Shown here piece after piece: positions 57,022 to 64,000 of a DNA stretch of 64,000 nucleotides. The notes under the pieces are model-generated. The model saw nothing but the letters and a program-made list of their open reading frames with translations, was not told where the DNA came from and ran no database searches. Location: contig NZ_SWKR01000002.1 of the NCBI RefSeq assembly GCF_005144715.1, forward strand, positions 1,434,146-1,498,145. Direction: 5' to 3'. Positions within the stretch are counted from its first letter, which is position 1, and every line of letters begins with the position of its first letter. The translations under genes and the position numbers were made by a program. The DNA comes from Sphingomonas baiyangensis (lineage in GTDB: Bacteria > Pseudomonadota > Alphaproteobacteria > Sphingomonadales > Sphingomonadaceae).

Positions 57022-58061
57022 CGCGCGACCATCGCGGGGGCGCCGAACAGCGCCTCGGCGCGCGTGCGGCATTGCGCGCGCGGCACCCGCATCGCGCGCC
57101 AAATCGCGGCGGGCAGACCGGCTTCGTCGGCGGCGAGCGCGCCACAATCGCCGATCACCTCGCCGAGCGCGCCGCGATCGAGCGCGGCGACGGGCGTGCC
57201 GCAGGCCAGTGCCTCGGCAGCGACGAGGCCGAAGGGCTCCTCCCACATCGGCGTGCACAGCGCGACGGCGGCATCGGCCATCGCCGCCGCGAGATCGGCG
57301 CCCGCCAGATGGCCGAGATAGCGGTGCGGCGCGTGCAGGTGCGGCGCGAGTTCGGCGAAATAGTCGGCGCACTCGATCGGCCCGGCAAGGTAGAGCGCGA
57401 TGCCCGCGCGCGTCGCGGCGCGCAGCGCGACGAGCGTGCCCTTGTTGGGCGTGATGCGCCCGGCCCAGATCGCGCGGCGGCCGCGGGCATCACCCATCGG
57501 CCAGCGCGCCAGATCGATGCCGTTATGCGCCACGTGCAGCGCATCGGGGCGCACGCCTTCCCATAAAGGCAGTTGCGCGCGCGAGGGCACGGTGAGCGCG
57601 GTCCACGGCGCGGCGTGCGCGACGATCGCATCGCGCAGCGTGGCGAAGGGCGGCACGTGCAGCGAGGTGAGCATCGGCACGCCATCGCGCGCGGCCCAGC
57701 CATGCACGCCGGCGAATAGGCTGTTGTTGTGCACGACATCGAACCCGCCGGCGCCGATCGCTTCCCAGGCGCGGGCATAGGCCGCGGCCAGCCAGGCATC
57801 GAGCTCGGGCGTGCCGCGCCAGCGCGCCCAGGGAAGCTCGGCCTCATAGGCGCGTGGCGCGATGGCATGGAGCGGCAGGTCGCCGGCGCTGTCACCGCTG
57901 GCGAAAAGCGTGACGGCATGTCCCTCGGCGCGCAGCGTGCGCACCAGCAGATCGCAATGCGCTTCCATCCCGCCCATGAACGGCGCTGCGACAGGGTGAC
58001 GCAGATGCGCGAGCACGGCGATGCTAAGCGGTGGCCGCGGCGCGGCGGGCGAGCGCGGCAC
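56940..58061 (-). CDS. GT4-family glycosyltransferase
   Basis: A 373-residue GT-B enzyme. The N-terminal domain begins IAVLAHLRHPVAAPFMGGME and carries DVVHNNSLFAGVHGWA. The nucleotide-sugar domain has AIWAGRITPNKGTLVALRAA and the EX7E motif in EEPFGLVAAEALACGTPVA. The start is GTG at 58061. It converges on the GT2 gene and the two coding ends share 82 bases, an unusually long tail-to-tail overlap. It lies just upstream of tRNA-Ala. Confidence 0.85.
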   Translation of the reverse strand: MPRSPAAPRPPLSIAVLAHLRHPVAAPFMGGMEAHCDLLVRTLRAEGHAVTLFASGDSAGDLPLHAIAPRAYEAELPWARWRGTPELDAWLAAAYARAWEAIGAGGFDVVHNNSLFAGVHGWAARDGVPMLTSLHVPPFATLRDAIVAHAAPWTALTVPSRAQLPLWEGVRPDALHVAHNGIDLARWPMGDARGRRAIWAGRITPNKGTLVALRAATRAGIALYLAGPIECADYFAELAPHLHAPHRYLGHLAGADLAAAMADAAVALCTPMWEEPFGLVAAEALACGTPVAALDRGALGEVIGDCGALAADEAGLPAAIWRAMRVPRAQCRTRAEALFGAPAMVARYAALYEAVFAAAPPASSIASTRALLA

Positions 58062-58097
58062 TTGCTTCTCCGATGCGGGAAAAGGAGGACGCGGGCG

Positions 58098-58173
58098 TGG
58101 TGGAGCTGAGGGGAATCGAACCCCTGACCTCTGCAGTGCGATTGCAGCGCTCTCCCATCTGAGCTACAGCCCC
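58098..58173 (-). tRNA. tRNA-Ala (anticodon CGC)
   Basis: A 76-base cloverleaf with the 3' CCA encoded. The acceptor stem pairs GGGGCTG with CAGCTCC, the D-arm contains AGCTCAGATGGGAGAGC, the anticodon stem CTGCA/TGCAG holds the loop ATCGCAC giving anticodon CGC (codon GCG), and the T-arm has GGTTCGATTCC. The GCG codon is very common in this genome. Confidence 0.97.
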
Positions 58174-58427
58174 GCACCCGCGACCCGGCGAGCGAGCCGC
58201 CGGGAGGCCGCTGCTCTAGCCAGACTTTCGGCCCGTTGCAACGGGGGCGCGGCAGGCGAGCGCGCTTTTGCCGCGCGGCTCTGCGCCGGGCTGCGCGCGC
58301 CTTGCGCCGGGCTGCGCGGCGCACCCCAAGTGCCGGGAACGATTGGCGCTTTCATCGCTTCCTTGTGTCGTGAGCTGTCCGGCTGACGCCGACGCTTGCC
58401 TGTGCCGCATGAAGTCAGGAGGATGTG

Positions 58428-59477
58428 ATGGGCTACGAACGCTATCCGCGCGGAAACGACCGCTCGGGCAACTATTATGACGGCGAGCAGGATTACGGCC
58501 GCGACTATGGCAGCGGCCGCGACTACACCTATTCGAGCGCGCGCGACTATGCCGCCGGCAACCGCGACGAGACGCGCGGCGGCTATGGCGATGATCGCGG
58601 CCGGCGCTATCGCGGCGGGCGCGACGAGGGTCGCGACGCCTATGGCTATGGCAGCTACGGCGCGCGCGACAGCTATTCGCAGAGCTATGGCGGTCGCGAG
58701 GAGTATGGCCGCGGATCGATGGGCGGCGGCTATGGCCGGGACCGGGGCGACCGTTACGCTTCGCCCTATCGCGGCAGCTACATGTCCGATGGGCGCCGCA
58801 CGATGGCATCGGATCGCGATGGCGGCTATCGCCAGCAGGGCTATGGAAGCCAGTCGCAAGGCTATGGCCGCCAGCCGCAGGGCTATGACTATGAGGATCG
58901 CGGCTTCATGGATCGCGCGGGCGACGAGGTCCGCTCGTGGTTCGGCGACGACGAGGCCGAGCGGCGCCGCGAGATGGATCGCCGCTATGACGAGCGCTAT
59001 GCGCGCGACGAGCATTATGGCGAATGGCGCCGCCAGCGCATCGACGAGCTCGACCGCGACTATGACGAATATCGCGCCGAGAACCGACAAAAGTTCGAGA
59101 ACGAGTTCACCAGCTTCCGCAACGAGCGCCAGACGCAGCGTTCGAGCCTTTCGAGCGTGAAGGAGCATATGGAAGTCGTGGGATCGGACGGCGAGCATGT
59201 CGGCACCGTCGACAAGGTGCGCGGCGACCGCATCATCCTGACCAAGAACGATCAGGATGCCGGCGGGCGCCACCACTCGATCCCCTCGCGCTGGATCGAC
59301 TCGGTCGACGACAAGGTCAAGATCCGCAAGACCGCGAGCGAAGCGCAGAGCCAGTGGCGCGACGAGGAGAATAACCGCGCGATGTTCGGCGAACAGAATG
59401 ACGGCACGCGCGGCGGCGCGAGCGACGTCAACCCGACCGGCCGCAACCTCAACCGGAGCTTCTCGGGCACCTATTGA
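58428..59477 (+). CDS. DUF2171 protein with a long YG/RD-rich disordered N-terminal domain
   Basis: A 349-residue protein in two parts. Residues 1-165 are low complexity: Tyr, Gly, Arg and Asp in repeats such as YGRDYGSGRDYTYSS and YGSQSQGYGRQPQGY. Residues 170-240 are highly charged and helical (EWRRQRIDELDRDYDEYRAE). The C-terminal part has VKEHMEVVGSDGEHVGTVDK and SIPSRWIDSVDDKVKI, the DUF2171/PRC-barrel-like fold. The ATG has AGGAGG 5 bases ahead. It ends in a strong terminator. Related proteins are linked to stress or envelope functions; the YG/RD domain suggests self-association or nucleic-acid binding, which is inference. Confidence 0.85.
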   Translation: MGYERYPRGNDRSGNYYDGEQDYGRDYGSGRDYTYSSARDYAAGNRDETRGGYGDDRGRRYRGGRDEGRDAYGYGSYGARDSYSQSYGGREEYGRGSMGGGYGRDRGDRYASPYRGSYMSDGRRTMASDRDGGYRQQGYGSQSQGYGRQPQGYDYEDRGFMDRAGDEVRSWFGDDEAERRREMDRRYDERYARDEHYGEWRRQRIDELDRDYDEYRAENRQKFENEFTSFRNERQTQRSSLSSVKEHMEVVGSDGEHVGTVDKVRGDRIILTKNDQDAGGRHHSIPSRWIDSVDDKVKIRKTASEAQSQWRDEENNRAMFGEQNDGTRGGASDVNPTGRNLNRSFSGTY

Positions 59478-59499
59478 GGGCTGCTGAGGCAAAGGATCG

Positions 59500-59531
59500 G
59501 CCCGGACAGCAATGTCCGGGCCTTTTCTTTG
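59500..59531 (+). terminator. intrinsic terminator of the DUF2171 gene
   Basis: A 10-bp GC-rich stem (GGCCCGGACA with TGTCCGGGCC, 4-base loop GCAA) is followed by TTTTCTTT. It starts 23 bases after the stop. Confidence 0.92.
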
Positions 59532-59581
59532 TCCCGCCGATCCCGTAGCATATCGCAACTGATATGACGGGAGAGCGAAAC

Positions 59582-60571
59582 ATGGCGCGTGCGTGGCATC
59601 TGGAAAAACGGCCTTCGGGGCTGCCCGTGGCAAGCGACTTCGCGCTGCGCGACATCGACATGCCGGCGCTGGCCGATGGCGAAATCCGCGTGCGGAACCT
59701 GTGGCTGTCGGTTGATCCGTACATGCGCGGGCGCATGAACGACGCCAAGAGCTACGCCGACCCCTTCGCATTGGGCGAGCCGATGACCGGCGGCGCGGTG
59801 GGCGAAGTGGTGGAGAGCAATGCCGAGGGCTTCGCGCCCGGCGACCATGTGCTGCACATGCATGGCTGGCGCGACGAGGCGGTGCTGCCCGCGCGTGGCG
59901 TGCAGAAGCTGCCGCCGATCGACGTGCCGCCCCAGGCGTTTCTCGGCCAGTTCGGGATGCCGGGGATGACCGCCTATTTCGGCCTGCTGCGCGTGGCCGA
60001 AGCCAAGCCCGGCGACACGGTGTTCGTCTCGGCCGCCGCCGGTGCGGTGGGATCGACCGTCGTGCAGATCGCCAAGGCGCGCGGCATGACCGTCATCGGC
60101 TCAGCAGGCGGCACGCGCAAGTGCGACTGGGTGCGCTCGCTCGGCGCCGACCGTGTGATCGACTACAAGGGCGAGGCTTCGGTGCTGCGCCAGCTGCACG
60201 CGGCGGCGCCCGAGGGCATCGACGTCTATTTCGACAATGTCGGTGGCGAGCATCTCGATGCCGCCTTCGCCACCGCGCGGCAGGGCGCGCGCTTCGCGAT
60301 CTGCGGGATGATCGACATCTACAATTCGGGTGCGGCGACCGAACTTCGCTACATCGCGCGCACCATCGCGGCGCGCATCCGCATCCAGGGCTTCCTCGTC
60401 AGCGACTGGATGGGCGAGGCGGGCGATTTCTACCGCGACATGGCCGCGATGCTCGCCGACGGGAAACTCCAGCGCGAGGAGACCGTGATCGAGGGAATCG
60501 AGAACATGCCGCAGGCGTTTCTGGGACTGTTCGAGGGCAGCAACATGGGCAAGATGCTGGTGCGGGTGTAG
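59582..60571 (+). CDS. NADP-dependent oxidoreductase of the MDR family (leukotriene B4 dehydrogenase / CurA type)
   Basis: A 329-residue zinc-free medium-chain reductase. The N-terminal GroES-like domain contains LWLSVDPYMRGRMND, and the Rossmann domain carries VFVSAAAGAVGSTVVQIAKA. FDNVGGEHLDAAFATAR and the end motif QREETVIEGIENMPQAF, then FEGSNMGKMLV, match enoyl or alkenal reductases of the YncB/CurA group. It reduces activated double bonds with NADPH. The ATG at 59582 has GGGAGA upstream. Confidence 0.93.
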   Translation: MARAWHLEKRPSGLPVASDFALRDIDMPALADGEIRVRNLWLSVDPYMRGRMNDAKSYADPFALGEPMTGGAVGEVVESNAEGFAPGDHVLHMHGWRDEAVLPARGVQKLPPIDVPPQAFLGQFGMPGMTAYFGLLRVAEAKPGDTVFVSAAAGAVGSTVVQIAKARGMTVIGSAGGTRKCDWVRSLGADRVIDYKGEASVLRQLHAAAPEGIDVYFDNVGGEHLDAAFATARQGARFAICGMIDIYNSGAATELRYIARTIAARIRIQGFLVSDWMGEAGDFYRDMAAMLADGKLQREETVIEGIENMPQAFLGLFEGSNMGKMLVRV

Positions 60572-60725
60572 CCGCCCGCCCCAACCCGGCCATCGTGCCG
60601 GGGGCCACCATGCGCATAGCGGTGCCGTCGAGGACGATGCGCATCGCGGGCCTCACCGTCGACCGCGGAGCAGGTCCGGGGTGACGAGGGTGGCACGGCC
60701 TAGCGCGTGATGACGTCACCCTGAG

Positions 60726-60754
60726 CCGTTCGCCCTGAGCTTGTCGAAGGGCCG
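60726..60754. repeat. dispersed CTTCGACAAGCTCAGG repeat, inverted copy
   Basis: Copy reading CCGTTCGCCCTGAGCTTGTC followed by GAAGGGCCG, in the 294-base gap after the MDR reductase. Confidence 0.8.
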
Positions 60755-60785
60755 TTCTTTCCTCGGATTGCGAAAGATGAAGGAC

Positions 60786-60836
60786 GGTGCTTCGACAAGG
60801 CTCTCCTGAGCTTGCCGAAGGGCTCAGCACGAACGG
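60786..60836. repeat. dispersed CTTCGACAAGCTCAGG repeat, composite copy
   Basis: Composite copy containing TTCGACAAGGCTCTCCTGAG and then CTTGCCGAAGG-GCTCAGCACGAACGG. With the copy at 60726 it makes a pair resembling the 47742/47811 pair. The rest of the gap shows no clear feature. Confidence 0.75.
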
Positions 60837-60865
60837 AGATTGGTTCGTGGTGATGTCATCCGACT

Positions 60866-61045
60866 CTACCGTAGCTTGGCGATGCTCAAGCCATCGGCCT
60901 TGGCGCGCTCCTTCACCGATTCCTCGCTGCGCGTCAGTGCCTTGGCGATGGCCTTGAGCGCCATGCCCTTCTTTGCGAGCGTATGCAGCTTCTGGATTTC
61001 ATCCTGTCGCCAGGGCTGGCGGTGACGTTCGAATTTCTCGGCCAT
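60866..61045 (-). CDS. 59-residue HTH/SANT-like protein
   Basis: A tiny protein with a clear pattern: PWRQDEIQKLHTLAKKGMA, then IAKALTRSEESVKERAKADGL. The spacing of W, L, G, IA, L, V and GL is that of a Myb/SANT-like or GcrA-type HTH. It resembles the first 45 residues of GcrA in this window (WTEERIATLTRMWESG, IAEELG, NAVIGKAHRLGL) with no C-terminal domain. The ATG at 61045 lies 8 bases after the yaiI-like stop, so it is the last gene of the ypfJ-gre-yaiI operon. Its target is unknown. Confidence 0.75.
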   Translation of the reverse strand: MAEKFERHRQPWRQDEIQKLHTLAKKGMALKAIAKALTRSEESVKERAKADGLSIAKLR

Positions 61046-61053
61046 TGCCTATC

Positions 61054-61512
61054 CTACCCGCCGCGCGCGAGCTTCACCAGCGCGGCGTCGAGCGCCTGGA
61101 GGAAGCGCGAGCGATCCTGCCTGGCGAAGGGCGGCGGGCCGCCGAGCTGGTCGCCGCCGGCGCGCAGGTCTGCCATGATCGCACGCACCGCGATCGCGCT
61201 GCCGATCGAGGCGGTGGTGAACGGCTTGCCGGTGGGTGCGATCACCATGGCGCCGGCCTTCAAGGCGCGATCGGCGAGCAGGATGTCGGCAGTGACGACA
61301 ACGCAAGCCGGATCGGCATGGTCGGCGATCCAGTCATCGGCGGCGTCGAAGCCGTCGTCTACTACGACGCGCTCGACAAACGGCAGCGGCGGCACGCGCA
61401 GCCGCTGGTTGCTGACCACCGCCACCTGCGCGCCATGCCGTTCGGCGACGCGGTACACCTCGTCCTTCACCGGGCAGGCATCAGCATCGACGAGGATGCG
61501 GATGCCGCTCAG
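61054..61512 (-). CDS. YaiI/YqxD (DUF188) family protein, probable CTG start
   Basis: A 152-residue NYN/PIN-like protein. The family N-terminus IRILVDADACPVKDEVYRVA is present only if translation begins upstream of the GTG at 61470. The first usable codon is a CTG at 61512, whose CTGA overlaps the stop of the Gre-like gene. The resulting 152 residues equal the usual family length. VVVTADILLADRALKAGA and IGSAIAVRAIMADLR are further marks. The function is not established. Translational coupling to the upstream gene would explain the weak start. Confidence 0.82.
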   Translation of the reverse strand: MSGIRILVDADACPVKDEVYRVAERHGAQVAVVSNQRLRVPPLPFVERVVVDDGFDAADDWIADHADPACVVVTADILLADRALKAGAMVIAPTGKPFTTASIGSAIAVRAIMADLRAGGDQLGGPPPFARQDRSRFLQALDAALVKLARGG

Positions 61513-61979
61513 GGGGCGCCCATCGGTTCGGCGGCGACGATCTCGATCGCCTCGCTGCGGCCGCCGAAATCGACATGCTCGCCCGCCTCCGCCCCCATCA
61601 TCGCCTGCGCGAGCGGCGCGGTGAAGGGGATGCGGCCGGCGGCGGGATCGGCCTCATCGCTGCCGACGAGTGCTACGGTACGCTCGCGCCCGTCGAGCCG
61701 GTAGGTGACGCGCGATCCGAACGCCACTTCGCCCGAAGGCGGTGGCGGCTGTACCTCGGCCGTGCTCGCGCGCGCCAGCCAGTAGCGCAGGTCGCGCTTT
61801 GACCGCTTGCGCGCCTCGTCATCGGGCGCGGCCTCGACCTCGGCCTCGAAGGCGGCAACGCGCGCCTCGATCAGCGCAAGGCCCTCCGCCGTCACCAGAT
61901 TGGGTCCGGGCGGCAGCGGCAGCTCGAAGGCGGGTTCCTTGTGTTCGTCGTCGCTTTCACGACGGAAGGCGACGCTCAT
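61509..61979 (-). CDS. GreA/GreB-family transcription elongation factor-like protein
   Basis: A 156-residue protein. The N-terminal coiled-coil (VTAEGLALIEARVAAFEAEV, then DEARKRSKRDLRYWLARAST) is followed by a C-terminal FKBP-like domain (VAFGSRVTYRLDGRERTVAL, VGSDEADPAAGRIPFTAPLA, then GAEAGEHVDFGGR). It is shorter and more divergent than true GreA, so it may be an anti-Gre or Rnk-like RNA-polymerase-binding factor. The ATG at 61979 overlaps the protease stop. Confidence 0.85.
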   Translation of the reverse strand: MSVAFRRESDDEHKEPAFELPLPPGPNLVTAEGLALIEARVAAFEAEVEAAPDDEARKRSKRDLRYWLARASTAEVQPPPPSGEVAFGSRVTYRLDGRERTVALVGSDEADPAAGRIPFTAPLAQAMMGAEAGEHVDFGGRSEAIEIVAAEPMGAP

Positions 61980-62860
61980 CCGATCGGCCCCGAAAAGCTG
62001 TCGCACGCCGCCGGATCGCCCGTCTGCAATCCGCGCCGCAGCCATGCCATGCGCTGTGCCGAGGTGCCGTGGGTGAAGCTGTCGGGCACGACGGTGCCGC
62101 CCGCCTCGCGTTGCAGCGTGTCGTCGCCGATGGCGTTGGCGGCGGTCAGCCCTTCCTCAATATCGCCGGGCTCGAGCCGCGATCGGTTCTGCGCCGCCCA
62201 CACGCCGGCATAGCAATCGGCTTGGAGTTCGAGCCGCACCGACAAGGCATTGCCCTCGGCCTCGGGCAGCGCGCGCTGCTGGCGCGTCACTTCCTGCGCG
62301 GTGCCCGTCAGGTTCTGGATGTGGTGGCCGACTTCGTGCGCGATGACATAGGCCTGGGCGAAATCGCCCTGCGCGCCGTAGCGCGTGGCGAGCTCGTCGA
62401 AGAAGCTCGTGTCGAGATAGATGCCCTGGTCGGGCGGGCAATAGAACGGGCCGGCGGCCGATGTGGCCGAGCCGCAACCCGAATTGACGCCGCGCTGATA
62501 GAAGTTGAGCGTCGGCTCGCGATAGGTTCCGCCCTGCTGGCTGAACAGCGCCGCCCAGGTCTGCTCGGTCGAGGCGAGCACCTGGCAGGCGAAGCGGCGC
62601 TCCTCGGTATTGCACACGCCCGCGCCGCTCGACACTTCGGGCCGCGTCGCCGGATTGCCGCCGCCGGTGAGGCCGCCCAGCCCGCCCGACATGCTGAAAT
62701 AGACGAGCGCGATCACCGCAATCAGCCCGATGCCGCCACAGCCCATGCCGCGCCCAAGGAACAGCGGCAGCAGCCCGAGCAGGCCGAAGCCCCCACCGCC
62801 ACCGCCGCCCGAGCCAAGATCGCGGACATTGTCGCTGGGGTCGAAATCGTCGAGGCGCAT
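61976..62860 (-). CDS. YpfJ-like neutral zinc metallopeptidase, membrane-anchored
   Basis: A 294-residue protein. The N-terminus has a poly-Gly stretch (about 18-24) and a single membrane segment (IGLIAVIALVYFS, about 44-56). The periplasmic domain carries the zincin motif HEVGHH at 175-180 and a downstream ELQADCYAG that supplies the third ligand. CNTEERRFACQVL and GCGSATSAAGPFYC suggest disulfides. The family is called putative neutral zinc metallopeptidase; substrates are unknown. It leads the operon with the Gre-like, YaiI-like and HTH-like genes. Confidence 0.92.
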   Translation of the reverse strand: MRLDDFDPSDNVRDLGSGGGGGGGFGLLGLLPLFLGRGMGCGGIGLIAVIALVYFSMSGGLGGLTGGGNPATRPEVSSGAGVCNTEERRFACQVLASTEQTWAALFSQQGGTYREPTLNFYQRGVNSGCGSATSAAGPFYCPPDQGIYLDTSFFDELATRYGAQGDFAQAYVIAHEVGHHIQNLTGTAQEVTRQQRALPEAEGNALSVRLELQADCYAGVWAAQNRSRLEPGDIEEGLTAANAIGDDTLQREAGGTVVPDSFTHGTSAQRMAWLRRGLQTGDPAACDSFSGPIG

Positions 62861-62989
62861 CGGCAGGGGTCCGTTCCGGGGTGGTAACGCTTGAAATGCG
62901 CGGACCTGCCTTAGCGTTCAATCACCGCGATACTATTTTCGTAGCCGCGGCGGTTGATGCGGTGCAGCACGCACGCCATCTGCCGGGGG

Positions 62990-64000
62990 ATGGCCGATGC
63001 AGACCCCCACAAGCGGCACCGCGCCGCGCGATCGATGCCGCTGCCCGAATGCGTGGCGCTGGTGTTGCAGGGCGGCGGCGCGCTCGGCAGCTATCAGGCC
63101 GGCGTGATCGAGGCGCTTGCCGAGGCCGACGTCGCGATCGACTGGGTGGCGGGCATCTCGATCGGCGCGATCAACGCAGCGATCTTCGCCGGCAATCCGC
63201 CCGAGCGGCGGATCGAGCGGCTGCGTGCCTTCTGGGACACGGTGACGGCGGGCCTGCCGAGCTTCCCCATCTACGACGATCCGCGCATCCGCGAGTTCGT
63301 GCATGAATGGTCGGCGGCGAGCGTAATGACGCAGGGCGTGCCGGGCTTCTTCCGCCCGCGCATGGTGCCGCCGATGTTCGCGCCGCCGGGCAGTTGCGGC
63401 GCACTCAGCTTCTACGACAGCGCGCCGCTGGCCGACACGCTCGACGCGCTGATCGACTGGGAGCTCGCCAATGACGGGCCGGTGCGGCTCTCGATCGGCG
63501 CGGTCGAGGTCGAGAGCGGCAATTTCCATTATTTCGACAGCCGGCAATGCCGCATCGATGCGCGGCACGTCATGGCATCGGGCGCGCTGCCGCCGGGGCT
63601 GCCGCCGGTCGAGATCGACGGCAAATGGTATTGGGACGGCGGCCTCGTCTCGAACACGCCGCTCACGCATGTGCTCGATCATCAGGAAGCACCGACACTG
63701 GTGTTCCAGGTCGATCTGTTTTCGGCCACCGCCGATCGCCCGCGCACGCTGATGGACGTGATGAGCCGCGAGAAGGAAATCCGCTATTCGAGCCGGACGC
63801 GGCAGGTATCGCGCGAGCGGCTGCGGCTGCGGCAGGAGCGCGAGGCGATACGCCGCGTGCTCGCCAAGCTGCCGCCCGATCTGGCCGACGATCCCGACGT
63901 GCTGGCGCTGAAGGGGCAGGCCGCCGAGCTGCCCGTCAGCCTCGTCCACCTCATCCACCGCGCCAATGCGTGGGAAGGCGGCAGCCGCGACTTCGAATTC
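62990..64000 (+). CDS. patatin-like phospholipase, 3' end outside the window
   Basis: The first 337 codons of a patatin-family lipid hydrolase. The Gly-rich oxyanion loop GGGALGSY starts at 28, the nucleophile is S57 in GISIG and the catalytic Asp is D216 in WDGGLVSNTP. The later helical part (MSREKEIRYSSRTRQVSRER) corresponds to DUF3734. The ATG at 62990 has GGGGGA just upstream. The frame is still open at base 64000. Proteins of this kind hydrolyse phospholipids or storage polyesters; some act in polyhydroxybutyrate regions. Confidence 0.9.
   Translation, partial: MADADPHKRHRAARSMPLPECVALVLQGGGALGSYQAGVIEALAEADVAIDWVAGISIGAINAAIFAGNPPERRIERLRAFWDTVTAGLPSFPIYDDPRIREFVHEWSAASVMTQGVPGFFRPRMVPPMFAPPGSCGALSFYDSAPLADTLDALIDWELANDGPVRLSIGAVEVESGNFHYFDSRQCRIDARHVMASGALPPGLPPVEIDGKWYWDGGLVSNTPLTHVLDHQEAPTLVFQVDLFSATADRPRTLMDVMSREKEIRYSSRTRQVSRERLRLRQEREAIRRVLAKLPPDLADDPDVLALKGQAAELPVSLVHLIHRANAWEGGSRDFEF

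Noticed and set aside
58336..58360. GGAAC followed by GCTT, a possible EcfG general-stress promoter for the DUF2171 gene
   Set aside because: The second element does not match CGTT at either accepted spacing, so support is too weak.
58268..58427. GCGCCGGGCTGCGCG direct repeat and a 70-codon open frame before the DUF2171 gene
   Set aside because: The short repeat occurs only twice and the open frame has no ribosome site and runs into the real gene in another frame.

Overview
The window comes from a high-GC alphaproteobacterium, most likely a sphingomonad (Sphingomonas or a close relative). Reasons: the alphaproteobacterial cell-cycle genes gcrA and cckA, an SOS box of the GTTC-N7-GTTC type in front of recA, an RpoH-type promoter with a ROSE-like leader before an Hsp20 gene, and dispersed palindromic repeats of a kind I associate with sphingomonads. 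Coding density is very high, with many ATGA, GTGA and CTGA stop/start overlaps. No gap between genes exceeds 300 bp. I see no insertion sequence, prophage or CRISPR array.

Layout. 1-9184: a probable catabolic region. The end of a cyclase-family hydrolase, iorA, iorB and a MarR regulator lie on +. Facing them on - is a four-gene translationally coupled operon (secreted S9 peptidase, DUF3830 protein, BASS-type transporter, FAD-dependent amine/amino-acid oxidoreductase). 9236-16555: a small membrane protein, alaS, a dicarboxylate/amino-acid symporter, a methyltransferase-GST pair and recA. 16694-22858: a MASE1-PAS-GGDEF diguanylate cyclase divergent from recA, a single-domain response regulator, cckA, a DUF2062 protein and smpB. 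22937-24306: a heat-inducible hsp20 unit, a strong terminator and a hemerythrin-like protein. 24557-30313: accA, xerD and two unknown envelope proteins on -, and aroK-aroB-DUF2256 on +. 30323-35466: XRE/DUF2975, a PagL-like deacylase pair, an IscU-like/Kef/DUF423 operon and cvpA. 35692-41528: a GAF-HWE kinase, radA, small unknowns, a GT4 glycosyltransferase and an ABC-2 permease. 41599-49973: gcrA, TadE/TadG-like proteins, an outer-membrane barrel, parE, dihydroorotase and a YgfZ-like protein. 50162-58173: a DUF885 protein, then a glycosylation locus (sulfotransferase, sucrose-phosphate-synthase-like GT-HAD fusion, GT28-like, GT2, GT4) and tRNA-Ala(CGC). 58428-64000: a YG-rich DUF2171 protein, an MDR reductase, an operon of ypfJ-like protease, GreA-like factor, YaiI-like protein and a 59-residue HTH-like protein, and a patatin-like phospholipase cut by the window end.

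The best candidates for undescribed biology are four. First, the glycosylation locus at 51988-58061, whose product cannot be named from sequence. Second, the heat-shock promoter plus RNA-thermometer-like leader at 22937-23064. Third, the SOS box shared by recA and a diguanylate cyclase. Fourth, the ypfJ-gre-yaiI operon, with a CTG start and a tiny GcrA-like HTH protein. Housekeeping genes are assigned with high confidence. Start codons are inferred from family lengths, Shine-Dalgarno-like sequences and overlaps.
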